Source of the DNA: Solirubrobacterales bacterium
GTDB taxonomy: Bacteria; Actinomycetota; Thermoleophilia; Solirubrobacterales; Solirubrobacteraceae
NCBI GenBank assembly: GCA_013695395.1
Contig: JACDAP010000092.1
Span: 1-12,334 of the forward strand
Reading direction: 5' to 3'
Length of the DNA stretch: 12,334 nucleotides
Part shown: positions 1 through 6,753 of the stretch, piece by piece
Position numbering within the stretch: position 1 is the stretch's first letter
Layout: each line of letters opens with the position of its first letter
Made by a program: the position numbers and the translations under genes
Notes under the pieces: generated by a model
Told to the model about the DNA's origin: nothing
Seen by the model: the letters and a program-made list of their open reading frames with translations, nothing else
The model's database searches: none

Positions 1-315
1 TTCGGGACCGCGCAGGAGCGGGAGCGCGACGACCGGCGTCCCCGGCGTGAGCGCCGCCTTCGTCTTCGGCCCGTACTCGGCCACCTCACCCGTGAACTCG
101 TGGCCGAAGACGACGGGCTCGTGCGAGCGGCCGAAGCGCTCGTAGCCGGCGGCCGCGGTCATGTCGGCCCACTCGTCGAGGCCATGGCGGGCGTGGAGGT
201 CCGAGCCGCAGATGCCGCAGCGGGTCACCTCGATCCGCACCTGGCCGCGGCCCGGGACGGGCTCGGGACGCTCCTGGACGGAGAGCTCGGCCTCCTGGCA
301 GACGACGGCCTTCAT
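1..315 (-). CDS. Zinc-dependent alcohol dehydrogenase (MDR family), N-terminal part, cut by window edge
   Basis: The reverse strand from the ATG at 315 reads open for 105 codons to the window edge, so the C-terminal cofactor-binding domain is missing. The visible part is the GroES-like catalytic domain of a medium-chain dehydrogenase/reductase. It has a CGICGSDLH motif with the presumed catalytic zinc ligand Cys36, and FGHEF with His72 and Glu73. In this family the domain binds catalytic zinc and the alcohol, while the missing Rossmann half binds NAD(P). The expected reaction is reversible NAD(P)-dependent oxidation of an alcohol or polyol; the substrate cannot be told from this half. It lies downstream of the unknown gene at 407-1345 on the same strand, with a 91-bp gap containing a GC-rich hairpin, so co-transcription is uncertain. 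I see no clear Shine-Dalgarno or -10 box. The family is secure, the specificity unknown. Confidence 0.85.
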   Translation of the reverse strand, partial: MKAVVCQEAELSVQERPEPVPGRGQVRIEVTRCGICGSDLHARHGLDEWADMTAAAGYERFGRSHEPVVFGHEFTGEVAEYGPKTKAALTPGTPVVALPLLRGPE

Positions 316-379
316 ACGTACGTGGGGGTGGCGGACATGGCCCGAGCCTCTCACGCTGACGTGCCTCTGCGCACCCCGG

Positions 380-397
380 TCCCCGGCGCTTCGGGGA
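380..397 (-). terminator. GC-rich hairpin after the gene at 407-1345, possible terminator
   Basis: This is a perfect inverted repeat, TCCCCG - 6-nt loop - CGGGGA, starting about 10 nt after the stop codon of the minus-strand gene ending at 407. There is no T-tract after the stem on either strand, so it is not a classical rho-independent terminator. High-GC actinobacteria often use such U-less hairpins, but the function here is inferred from position alone. Confidence 0.3.
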
Positions 398-406
398 AGG
401 TCCCGC

Positions 407-1345
407 TCAGCGCTGCATCGCCGCGGCGTAGCGGGTCTGCAGCTCCGGATCGGACATCATGCGGCGCTGCCAGGCGCTGTCGGCCACCTCCCAGCTGTCC
501 GCCGGGACCCCCTGGGCCTCGATGTAGGCGGCCCGGTCGCGACGCTTGACCCGCTCGTGGATGAGCCCGGCGCTGATCCGCAGCCAGGTCTCGGCGTCGA
601 TCTCGTCGGTCGCCCCCGGCGCCTCGGCTGGGATGAAGCGCTGGGCGAACGAGGTCACCGCACTCGCCGCCCGCTCCTCCGGTGCGGGCCCGGGAGCCGG
701 CTCCTCGGTCGGCTCGGGCGTGGCGACTCCCACGCCGGTCCCGTGCCGCGCCAGCGCCGCCTGCCAGTCGACATCAACGCGATCTCCCTTGACCGCGACC
801 GGCCAGGTCGTGCCGGGAGCGAGCAGGTGAGAGGCCCACTCCGGCGGCGCGACCTTGATGCGACGCTCCGCGCCATCGAGGTCGACGCGGACGTCGCGCT
901 CCCGCCGCGTGAGGCCCAGCATCGTCATCAACCGGAAGCCGAGCACCGTCGCTTCACCCGTCTCGCCCTTGGGCGGGCGGGCGCGAGCGTCGTCGATCCC
1001 GTCGGCGATCTTCCTGGCCGGCCTCCAACCGCCCGGACCGCTCCCGTCCCAGCTGATCGCGACGTCGTCGCCGTCGTGATGGACGGTGACCGGCATCCCG
1101 AGCCGGAGCGCGTCGCCGATCTCGGTCACCGACTGCTTGCAGCAGGCGCGGAACGGCTCGGTCCCAGTGGGCGAGACGGTCACGGCGAACCACCAGTCCG
1201 CCGCCGAGTCGGCCTGCTCGCGGTACTTGATGCCCACGAGCGTGCCGGGACTCTGCGTGCCCTTGGCGTGGAGCCGGTTTCCCTTGCGCTGGGTGCGACC
1301 GGGCCCCGTGAAGGGATCGAGACCGACGAGATCGAGCAGGCCCAT
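407..1345 (-). CDS. Unrecognised 312-residue protein with two similar beta-rich units and a C-terminal helical segment
   Basis: I do not recognise the family. The protein has no signal peptide or membrane segment and looks cytoplasmic. After a short N-terminal piece (MGLLDLVGLDPF) come two units of about 70 residues, roughly 31-102 and 129-200. Both begin with a T-[LV]-[LV]-G-[IF] strand and end in a P-V-x-V-x-x-x-GDxVxxxW-like strand (PVTVHHDGDDVAISW; PVAVKGDRVDVDW), so they look like an ancient duplication. A Pro/Glu-rich linker (about 205-225) follows, then a helical region from about 247 to 312 containing a W-Q-R-R-M-M-S-D-P stretch. The ATG at 1345 is chosen because a promoter-like TTGTAC-17-AAGAGT lies just upstream. 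The open frame continues upstream, but only antisense to the neighbouring MFS gene. No function is proposed. Confidence 0.7.
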   Translation of the reverse strand: MGLLDLVGLDPFTGPGRTQRKGNRLHAKGTQSPGTLVGIKYREQADSAADWWFAVTVSPTGTEPFRACCKQSVTEIGDALRLGMPVTVHHDGDDVAISWDGSGPGGWRPARKIADGIDDARARPPKGETGEATVLGFRLMTMLGLTRRERDVRVDLDGAERRIKVAPPEWASHLLAPGTTWPVAVKGDRVDVDWQAALARHGTGVGVATPEPTEEPAPGPAPEERAASAVTSFAQRFIPAEAPGATDEIDAETWLRISAGLIHERVKRRDRAAYIEAQGVPADSWEVADSAWQRRMMSDPELQTRYAAAMQR

Positions 1346-1380
1346 GTGCCGACTCTTGCGCACCACGCTTGCGGGTACAA
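1346..1380 (-). promoter_or_regulatory. Candidate promoter of the gene at 407-1345
   Basis: On the minus strand a -35-like TTGTAC (1380-1375) is followed by a 17-nt spacer and a -10-like AAGAGT (1357-1352), which ends 6 nt before the ATG. No Shine-Dalgarno is visible. The spacing fits a leaderless or near-leaderless transcript. The -10 lacks the first T of TANNNT, so this is a moderate match. Confidence 0.4.
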
Positions 1381-1421
1381 GTGGGGCTGCCGCCGATCTC
1401 GGCACCCCCGGAACATCCGGG

Positions 1422-1621
1422 ATCGCCGACGAGCTCGTCCGCGTCCGCCGGCCCGGCGGCACGGTCGGGCTCCTGAGCTGCACCCCGGAGTGCGTGGTCG
1501 GCGACCTGCTCCGCACGATCGGGGCCTTCGCCCCGCCGACTCCGGCCAGCGCCACGCCCACGGGTCCGACGGAGCGCGCTTCGAGCTCGAGTACCTGGTC
1601 GCGGTGGGCACGCGGACCTGA
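1422..1621 (+). pseudogene. Remnant of a SAM-dependent methyltransferase (UbiE-like), truncated and out of frame
   Basis: The plus strand at 1422-1560 encodes ADELVRVRRPGGTVGLLS followed by a TPE...APP stretch. This resembles the post-motif-II region of small class I methyltransferases, where a helix is followed by RPGG and then a W/CTPEGFIG-like segment and a Pro-rich turn. In a different frame, 1571-1621 ends GARFELEYLVAVGTRT and a TGA, which resembles the EYL-x-V-x-x-R tail common at the C-terminus of the same proteins. The SAM-binding N-terminal half is absent, and roughly 90 residues normally found between these two parts are also missing. It sits between the promoter of the minus-strand gene at 407-1345 and the MFS stop codon 8 bp away. 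It cannot encode an active enzyme. Assignment rests on recalled family patterns, not on an alignment. Confidence 0.5.
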
Positions 1622-1629
1622 ACCGGCGC

Positions 1630-2829
1630 TCAGGCCCTGGCCGGCCCGTGCCAGCCGGCCGCCAGGGCCCCGCAGGCCACGCCGAAGCCCGCGAGCAGCA
1701 GCAGGCCGAGATCGTAGGAGCCCGTCAGCGAGACGCTGATCGCCAGGGGCAGCGGGCCGAGCGCCGCACCGGCGATGCGGGCGGAGTCGCCGGAGCTCTG
1801 TAGCGCGCCGAGCCGCTCCACCCCCCACGTCTGCGCCCAGACGACGCCGCTTACCGTCACGTTGAGCCCGCCCGCCACGCCCATCACCGCGAATGCCGCG
1901 TAGGCCCCCGAGATGCTCGCCGGCAACAGCAGCGCGATCCCGCCGCCGAGCAGCAGGCTCGAGGCGACGAGCACGACCACCGGCCCGAAGCGGTCGAGCA
2001 CGACCCCGGCCACCACCGCCCCGAGCGCACCCGACACCGCGAGGACCGCGAGCACCCCGGCGGCGGCCCCGCTGCCGAGGCCCCGTTCGGCGAGGATCGA
2101 GGTCGCGTGGAAGACGGCTCCGGTGACGACCAGCGGCGGCGCGGTCAGGATCACGAGCAGCCGCCCGCCGCCCTCCCGCCACGGGAAGCGCGGCCGCATC
2201 GCGGGCGTAGCCACGATGACCGGGACCGGCTCGCCGCCGAGGACGGCGAGGGCTGCGCCATCGTTCCCGCGCGGCCTCGCCCGTCCCCCGGCGAGCCCCG
2301 CGGCGACGAACGCGAGCGGCGCCACGAGTACGAGCACGACGAGCCCGGTGAGGCGGAACGCGTCGCGGAAGCCGACAGCATCGATCAGTACCACGGCCAC
2401 GGCGGGTAGCCCGGCGGCGGCCAGCGTCGATCCGAGGTTCCCGATCGAGATCGCCCTCCCGCGCCAGGCGTCGAAGCGCCCGGCGATCATCAGGGTGCCG
2501 AGCAGCGGGAACGACCCCTGGCCGAACGCGCGCAGCAACGCCAGGGCGAGAAAGGCACCGAGCGCGCCGGTCGCCGAGCCGGCGGCCAGGCAGCCCGCGG
2601 TCAGCCCGACCGCCACGACGGCCCACGCCGTGCCGACGCCGCGCCGGTCGACCAGGCGCCCCACCCCCATGACGGTGAGGGCCGAGCATCCGGTCGCCGC
2701 GGCATAGAGGGTCGAGAACGCCGTCCGCGAGAGACCGGTGGCGTCGATCAGGTCGTCGACGAAGATCGCGAGCCAGTACGACTGGCCCGGCGACGAGGCC
2801 AGCGAGGCGACGAACGCGAGCGCGACCAC
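1630..2829 (-). CDS. Major facilitator superfamily (MFS) transporter
   Basis: This 399-residue integral membrane protein has the length and hydrophobic pattern of a 12-helix MFS carrier in the cytoplasmic membrane. The first helix carries an SSPGQSYW signature (12-19) typical of a branch of MFS permeases. Motif A (GRLVDRRG, 57-64) follows helix 2, with a weaker copy (GVVLDRFGP) at the equivalent loop of the second half. A long polar segment in the middle (GGRARPRGNDG to PRFPWREGG) matches the central cytoplasmic loop between helices 6 and 7. The start is a GTG at 2829; no ATG exists before the in-frame stop at 2878, and no clear ribosome-binding site is seen. The flavoprotein gene at 2958-4292 lies upstream on the same strand, separated by 128 bp with a hairpin. 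The substrate and transport direction cannot be inferred. Confidence 0.85.
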   Translation of the reverse strand: MVALAFVASLASSPGQSYWLAIFVDDLIDATGLSRTAFSTLYAAATGCSALTVMGVGRLVDRRGVGTAWAVVAVGLTAGCLAAGSATGALGAFLALALLRAFGQGSFPLLGTLMIAGRFDAWRGRAISIGNLGSTLAAAGLPAVAVVLIDAVGFRDAFRLTGLVVLVLVAPLAFVAAGLAGGRARPRGNDGAALAVLGGEPVPVIVATPAMRPRFPWREGGGRLLVILTAPPLVVTGAVFHATSILAERGLGSGAAAGVLAVLAVSGALGAVVAGVVLDRFGPVVVLVASSLLLGGGIALLLPASISGAYAAFAVMGVAGGLNVTVSGVVWAQTWGVERLGALQSSGDSARIAGAALGPLPLAISVSLTGSYDLGLLLLAGFGVACGALAAGWHGPARA

Positions 2830-2899
2830 GCCGGCGCCGCCCCGACGGCGTGAGGAGAGGTCAGCCAGACGACGACCCTAGACCCTCGGGCCTCCGCGT

Positions 2900-2934
2900 T
2901 CGAGGAACGCTTCGCTCAGCGAAACGAACCTCGA
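2900..2934 (-). terminator. Imperfect hairpin between flavoprotein and MFS genes
   Basis: The arms TCGAGG-AA-CG-C-TTCGC and GCGAA-A-CG-AA-CCTCGA can pair around a TCA loop. That gives 13 base pairs interrupted by a 2x2 internal loop and one mismatch. It begins 24 nt after the stop codon of the minus-strand flavoprotein gene. There is no T-tract, so termination is inferred from position only. It could equally be a dispersed palindromic repeat or an mRNA-stabilising stem. Confidence 0.35.
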
Positions 2935-2957
2935 GCGCGATCTCCGCGGCCGACGAC

Positions 2958-4292
2958 TCAGACGAGCTTCTTGATCGCCCGCGCAGCGACCAGCACCGGA
3001 TCGAGCGTGCCGCTGACCGGCGGCGCGTAGGAGAGGTCGACCCACATGAGGCTCTCCACGTCCATCCCCGCCCAGAGCGCCATCGCGAGCGAGTCGATCC
3101 GCTTGCCGGCGGTGGCGCCGCCGACGATCTGCCCGCCGAGCAGCCGTCCCGTCCCCTTCTCGGCGACGAGCTTGACCCACATCCGCTCGCTGCCCGGCAT
3201 GTACCGCGCGCGGGTGTCGGTCTCGATCGTCTCGACCACGTAGTCGAACCCGGCCTCCTTCGCCTGGCGCTCGGTCAGCCCGGTCAGGGCGATGTCGAGG
3301 TGGCAGATCCTGGTGATCGCCGTGCCGAGCACGCCGGGGAACGCGAGATCGCCCCCGGTCACGTTGATACCGACGACGCGGCCCTGCTTGTTGGCGTGGG
3401 TTCCGAGCTGGATGTTGACCGCCGTCTCGAGGATCCGGTGGTGGGACTCGCAGCAGTCCCCCGCCACCCAGACGCCCTCCTGACCCGCCGCCCGCTGGTG
3501 GTCGTCGACGGCCAGCGCGCCGGACTCCCCGACGGTCATCCCGGCCTCCTCGGCGAGCTGTACCGCGGGCTTCACTCCGGTGGCGACGATGACGTGGCGC
3601 GTGGAGATCTCGTTCCCGCCGGCGCGGACCGCGCGCGGGCGACCCCCTGCGTCCAGCAGCACTTCCTCGGCCTGCGTCTCGAGCCGGACGTCGATGCCGA
3701 GCCCCTCGGCGGCGCGCTGCACGTGCGCGGCCATCTCCGGGTCGAGGACGCCGAAGACCTGGTCGGCGACGTCGATCATCGTCGTCTCCACCCCTTGGCG
3801 GACGAGCGCCTCCGCGAGCTCGAGGCCGATGTATCCGGAGCCCAGCACGACCGCGCCGCCGCTCCCCTCCGCGTCGATCGCGGCGCGGAGTCGCCCGCCC
3901 TCGGCCAGCGTCCGCGAGGCCTCCGCCGCCTCGATCCCTGGGATCGGCGGCGGGGTCGGCCGGGCGCCGGTGGCGACCAGCAGCTCGTCGAAGCCCTCCT
4001 GCGAGTCGTCGGCGAGCGTCAGCTCTCGCGCGCCCAGGTCGATCCCGACGACCTCCGCGCCCATCCGGACGTCAAGCCCGTTCTCCCGGTGCTTCTGGGG
4101 CGTACGCGCGACGAGCTCCTCCAGCGGGTCGACCTCGCCGCCGACGTGGAACGGGATCCCGCAGGCGGAGAAGCTCGTGTAGGAGCCCCTCTCGAAGACG
4201 ACGATGTCGAGCTCGGGCTCCCGCCGCTTGGCGACCGCCGCCGCGCTCATCCCGCCCGCGTCCCCACCGATGACCGCCAGTCGTCTGCCCAT
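2958..4292 (-). CDS. FAD-dependent pyridine nucleotide-disulfide oxidoreductase, CoA-disulfide reductase / NADH oxidase type
   Basis: A 444-residue cytoplasmic flavoprotein. An FAD-binding GGDAGGMSAA stretch (9-18) is followed by SFSACGIPF with Cys44. This is the single redox cysteine used by CoA-disulfide reductases and NADH oxidases/peroxidases, rather than the CxxxxC pair of glutathione or lipoamide reductases. The NAD(P)H-binding motif GSGYIGLE is at 151-158, the second FAD contact VAGDCCE is around 276-282, and the dimerisation domain ends with YAPPVSG (422-428). That Tyr is part of the active site in CoA-disulfide reductases. The likely reaction is NAD(P)H-driven reduction of CoA disulfide, polysulfide or oxygen; the exact substrate is not determinable. 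The start at 4292 is preferred over an upstream GTG-type start because the latter would run into the divergent gene at 4327, and because a TAGAGT box lies 7 nt before this ATG. Confidence 0.87.
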   Translation of the reverse strand: MGRRLAVIGGDAGGMSAAAVAKRREPELDIVVFERGSYTSFSACGIPFHVGGEVDPLEELVARTPQKHRENGLDVRMGAEVVGIDLGARELTLADDSQEGFDELLVATGARPTPPPIPGIEAAEASRTLAEGGRLRAAIDAEGSGGAVVLGSGYIGLELAEALVRQGVETTMIDVADQVFGVLDPEMAAHVQRAAEGLGIDVRLETQAEEVLLDAGGRPRAVRAGGNEISTRHVIVATGVKPAVQLAEEAGMTVGESGALAVDDHQRAAGQEGVWVAGDCCESHHRILETAVNIQLGTHANKQGRVVGINVTGGDLAFPGVLGTAITRICHLDIALTGLTERQAKEAGFDYVVETIETDTRARYMPGSERMWVKLVAEKGTGRLLGGQIVGGATAGKRIDSLAMALWAGMDVESLMWVDLSYAPPVSGTLDPVLVAARAIKKLV

Positions 4293-4305
4293 GATCCGGA
4301 CTCTA
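4293..4305 (-). promoter_or_regulatory. Leaderless-type -10 box of the flavoprotein gene
   Basis: On the minus strand TAGAGT (4305-4300) is followed by 7 nt and the ATG at 4292, with no Shine-Dalgarno. TANNNT placed so that transcription would begin at or next to the start codon is the known actinobacterial leaderless arrangement. No good -35 hexamer is seen at 16-18 bp. Confidence 0.5.
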
Positions 4306-4314
4306 CGAGCCGGG

Positions 4315-4326
4315 TACGGTGATTCG
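4315..4326 (+). promoter_or_regulatory. Leaderless-type -10 box of the CurA-like reductase gene
   Basis: TACGGT (4315-4320) lies 6 nt before the ATG at 4327, without a Shine-Dalgarno. The whole gap between the two divergent starts is 34 bp, so this promoter and the opposite one overlap and probably compete or share regulation. No clear -35 element is visible. Confidence 0.5.
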
Positions 4327-5334
4327 ATGCCCACCACGAACCGTCAGGTCCGCCTCGCCGCCCGCCCCAAGGGGCTCCCCACCGCCGAGGTCTGGGAGCA
4401 CACCACCGAGGAGCTCGGCGAGCCCGGACCTGGGCAGTTCAAGGTGAAGGTCACCCACCTCTCGCTCGACCCCGCGATGCGCGGCTGGATGAACGAGGGC
4501 AAGAGCTACATCCCGCCCGTCGGCATCGGCGAGGTGATGCGCGCGGGCGCGATCGGTGAGGTGATCGCCTCCGAGCACGACGACTTCCAGGTCGGCGACC
4601 ACGTCTCCTACGCCTTCGGCGTACAGGAGTACGCCATCTGCGACGGCGACGGCGCCTACACGGTCGATCCGGACAAGGCCCCGCTGCCGACCTACCTGGG
4701 CACGCTCGGCATGACGGGCATGACCGCCTACTTCGGCCTGCTCGACGAGGGCAAGCCGAAGGAGGGCGAGACGGTCGTCGTCTCCGGCGCCGCCGGCGCG
4801 GTCGGCTCGATCGTCGGCCAGATCGCGAAGCTCAAGGGCTGCCGGGTGGTAGGCATCGCCGGCGGCGCGGAGAAGTGCGCGTGGCTCACCGACGAGCTCG
4901 GCTTCGACGCGGCCATCGACTACAAGGCCGAGAGCGTCGGCAAGGCGCTCCGCGAGGCTGCCCCGAAGGGCGTCGACGTCTACTTCGACAACGTCGGCGG
5001 CGAGATCCTCAACACCGTTCTCACCCAGATCCGCCGTCGCGCGCGGATCGTCATCTGCGGCGCGATCTCCCAGTACAACGCGACCGAGGCCGTCGAGGGC
5101 CCGTCGAACTACCTCTCGCTCCTGGTCAACCGCGCCTCGATGCAGGGCATGGTCGTCTTCGACTACGCCGACCGCTACGGCGAGGCCGCGAAGGAGATGG
5201 CCGGCTGGCTCGGCGAAGGCAAGCTGATCTCGCGCGAGGAGGTCGTCGAGGGCGGCGTCGACGACTTCCCGGAGACGCTGCTGCGGCTCTTCCGCGGGGA
5301 GAACACGGGCAAGCTGGTGCTCCAGCTGAGCTGA
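4327..5334 (+). CDS. NADP-dependent medium-chain oxidoreductase, CurA / prostaglandin reductase (LTB4DH) type
   Basis: This 335-residue zinc-free MDR enzyme matches the usual length of E. coli CurA-like and eukaryotic PTGR proteins. The N-terminal GroES-like domain carries LSLDPAMRGWM (45-55), a hallmark of this branch. The Rossmann domain has a glycine-rich SGAAGAVGS loop (153-161) that contacts the NADPH phosphates, then GGAEKC and a VDVYFDNVGG stretch. The C-terminus NTGKLVLQL is also typical. These enzymes reduce the carbon-carbon double bond of alpha,beta-unsaturated ketones or aldehydes with NADPH, often in detoxification; the natural substrate here is unknown. It ends tail-to-tail, 3 nt from the stop of the collagen-like gene. 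It is divergent from the flavoprotein at 2958-4292, and pairing of two NAD(P)H-linked redox enzymes hints at a stress role, which is an inference. Confidence 0.9.
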   Translation: MPTTNRQVRLAARPKGLPTAEVWEHTTEELGEPGPGQFKVKVTHLSLDPAMRGWMNEGKSYIPPVGIGEVMRAGAIGEVIASEHDDFQVGDHVSYAFGVQEYAICDGDGAYTVDPDKAPLPTYLGTLGMTGMTAYFGLLDEGKPKEGETVVVSGAAGAVGSIVGQIAKLKGCRVVGIAGGAEKCAWLTDELGFDAAIDYKAESVGKALREAAPKGVDVYFDNVGGEILNTVLTQIRRRARIVICGAISQYNATEAVEGPSNYLSLLVNRASMQGMVVFDYADRYGEAAKEMAGWLGEGKLISREEVVEGGVDDFPETLLRLFRGENTGKLVLQLS

Positions 5335-5337
5335 GCG

Positions 5338-6028
5338 TCAGGGCGCCGTGTAGGCCCAGGTGAACTGGACGAAGGTGTCGCTGTCCGCGAGGTCGTTGAA
5401 GAACCCCACCGAGAAGCCGGTCGACCCACCGTCGACGGCGTTGAGCTCCCGCCCGTTGGCGTTCTTCGCGTTCACGCCGGTCGCGTAGAGGCAGACCCTT
5501 CCTGCGGGCGCCGTCGGCGCGGCGGCGGTCCCGGTGCAGAGGGCGTCGTCGTCGGTGGTCCCGGGGCTCCCGTCGGGGGCGAAGTTCACGTGATCGACCG
5601 CAAGGGCGGGGACGCGGCCACCGAGGGGCACCGAGAACCGGAAGTCGCTCTGCGCGCGGGCGGACTCCACATCGAACGCCTCCGCGCCCTTCACCGTTGT
5701 CCCGCTCGGGATCGGGTCCCACGCCGAGAAGCCGCGCGGCCCCTGGGCTCCCGGCTGGCCCACGGCGCCGGGCTGCCCCGCCGTCCCTTGCGGCCCGGGC
5801 GTTCCCTGCGAACCCGCGGGGACCGACCGGCCCGACCGGCCCGCGGCGCCCCCGAAGCTCGGCACGCGCCTTGCGCGAGAGATCCTGCGCGCTCAGCGAG
5901 CCGTTCTTCACCTGCTTACCCGTGATCAGCTTGCTCGCCGCGTAAGCCGAGCCACCGCCCACCGCGAGGATCAGCGCGAGCGTGGCGACGACGTTGGCGT
6001 AGGTGAGGTGTCGGCGCGTGCGCGCCAC
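5338..6028 (-). pseudogene. Collagen-like Gly-X-Y repeat surface protein, interrupted by a one-base frameshift
   Basis: From a GTG at 6028 the first frame gives LTYANVVATLALILAVGGG and AYAASKLITGKQVKNGSL, a membrane or signal segment with an adjoining region I associate with Thermoleophilia surface proteins. A Gly-X-Y run, GPVGPVGP, follows. The repeat then continues only in another frame (GSQGTPGPQGTAGQPG to GAQGPRG), leading into a C-terminal globular domain ending FTWAYTAP at 5338. The shift maps to a four-base run, CCCC on the coding strand (5818-5821). Removing one base restores unbroken Gly-X-Y, and the total length of 691 nt then becomes an exact 230 codons (229 aa). The product, if intact, would be an exported or membrane-anchored protein with a short collagen-like stalk. 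The frameshift may be real decay, slippage-based switching or an assembly indel. The 3' part alone (from an ATG at 5865) could be called as a separate gene. Confidence 0.75.
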
Positions 6029-6086
6029 CGTAAAGGCTCGTAGAACCGATGCAACAGCGACCGACGACCATCTTGCGAAACGCGGT

Positions 6087-6099
6087 TAGACTGACGGGT
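6087..6099 (+). promoter_or_regulatory. Leaderless-type -10 box of the toxin-antitoxin operon
   Basis: TAGACT (6087-6092) is followed by 7 nt and the ATG at 6100. There is no Shine-Dalgarno, so a leaderless transcript starting at the antitoxin ATG is likely. AbrB-type antitoxins usually repress their own promoter, so the 71-bp gap to the divergent gene at 6028 probably also holds their binding site; I could not define it. Confidence 0.5.
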
Positions 6100-6375
6100 A
6101 TGACCACGTACAAGGTCGGACCGAAGGGGCAGGTCGTCGTCCCCAAGGCGATCCGGGAGGCGATCGGCCTGCATCCCGGGGACGAGGTGGAGGTCGCGCT
6201 CGACGGTGAGGAGATCCGGGTCCGGCGCGTCTCGCCTCCGAAGACGATTCACGACTTTCGCGGCATCGCGGGACCAGGCGACGGCATGCGCTCCTGGGAC
6301 GCCGAGAAGCGGCGAGAGCGTGAGCTCGAGGATCGGAAGGACAGACGGTGGAGCCCCGCGCCGCAGTCGTCTTAG
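6100..6375 (+). CDS. AbrB/MazE (SpoVT-AbrB)-type antitoxin, VapB role
   Basis: A 91-residue protein with an N-terminal swapped-hairpin AbrB DNA-binding domain (about 1-44). Its pattern is V-G-x-K-G-Q-V-V-V-P-K-x-I-R-E-x-I-G followed by GDEVEVALDGEEIRVRRV, the classic signature of this fold. The charged C-terminal tail (about 45-91, with IHDFRGIAG and EKRRERELEDRK) is the usual toxin-binding arm that blocks the PIN nuclease. It binds operator DNA as a dimer and neutralises the VapC-like toxin of the next gene, whose start lies inside this one (28-nt overlap), so the two are translationally coupled. An upstream in-frame ATG at 6049 is rejected because it would put 17 non-family residues before the conserved domain and run across the -10 box. 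Confident family call; a gene symbol is withheld because VapB naming is generic. Confidence 0.88.
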   Translation: MTTYKVGPKGQVVVPKAIREAIGLHPGDEVEVALDGEEIRVRRVSPPKTIHDFRGIAGPGDGMRSWDAEKRRERELEDRKDRRWSPAPQSS

Positions 6376-6743
6376 ACGCCTGGGCCATGATGGCCTGGCT
6401 CGAGGACGAGCCCTCGGCCGACCACGTCGAAGAGGCAGTGCGCACGACCCGGCCGATCGCCAGCTGGATCAACCTCGGGGAGGTGGCGTACAACCGAGCA
6501 CGGCGGGTCGGGTGGGACGTCGCAGTGGTCGAGACCGAGGCGTTCGCGGCGACCATCACCGCCGAGCTGCCGGACGAGAAGCTCGTCCTCGCCGCGGCCC
6601 GCTTCAAGGCCGCGGGACGTCTCTCCTACGCCGACGCCTTCGCCGCGGCGACGGCCGAGCGCCACGACGCGCCGCTGCTCACCGGCGACCCCGAGCTCGT
6701 CGCGCTCGACGGCCGGATCCGGGTCATCGACCTGCGCGGCTGA
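6348..6743 (+). CDS. PIN-domain ribonuclease toxin, VapC type
   Basis: A 131-residue single-domain PIN protein, the normal size for VapC. The acidic residues expected to bind the catalytic Mg2+ are visible: Asp10 in VVLDAWA, Glu45 in NLGEVAYN, Asp96 in SYADAFAAA and Asp114 in LLTGDPEL. VapC toxins cleave specific RNAs, often tRNA or 23S rRNA, and slow growth when the antitoxin is degraded. The start is a GTG at 6348 that overlaps the antitoxin gene. It is supported by GGAAGG (6335-6340) 7 nt upstream, one of the few good Shine-Dalgarno sequences in the window, as expected for an internal operon gene. The stop lies 10 nt from that of the convergent GMC oxidoreductase. All four acidic residues are kept, so it looks active. 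The RNA target cannot be predicted. Confidence 0.9.
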   Translation: MEPRAAVVLDAWAMMAWLEDEPSADHVEEAVRTTRPIASWINLGEVAYNRARRVGWDVAVVETEAFAATITAELPDEKLVLAAARFKAAGRLSYADAFAAATAERHDAPLLTGDPELVALDGRIRVIDLRG

Positions 6744-6753
6744 GGCGACGGCG

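Noticed and set aside
312..338. Eight-codon mini-ORF (minus) whose TGA overlaps the ATG of the alcohol dehydrogenase
   Set aside because: An ATGA-type overlap could couple translation, but the mini-ORF has no ribosome-binding site or promoter and can easily arise by chance.
1346..2689. Long upstream extension of the minus-strand gene at 407-1345 (to 760 residues)
   Set aside because: The extra part is a +1/-1 shadow of the MFS gene on the same strand, Arg/Gly/Ala-rich without domain features. A promoter-like sequence lies right before the ATG at 1345.
2917..2928. 12-base identity (TCAGCGAAACGA) between the hairpin at 2900-2934 and the start of ridA
   Set aside because: Several 12-base matches are expected by chance in a 12-kb GC-rich window; the ridA copy is coding and not part of a hairpin.
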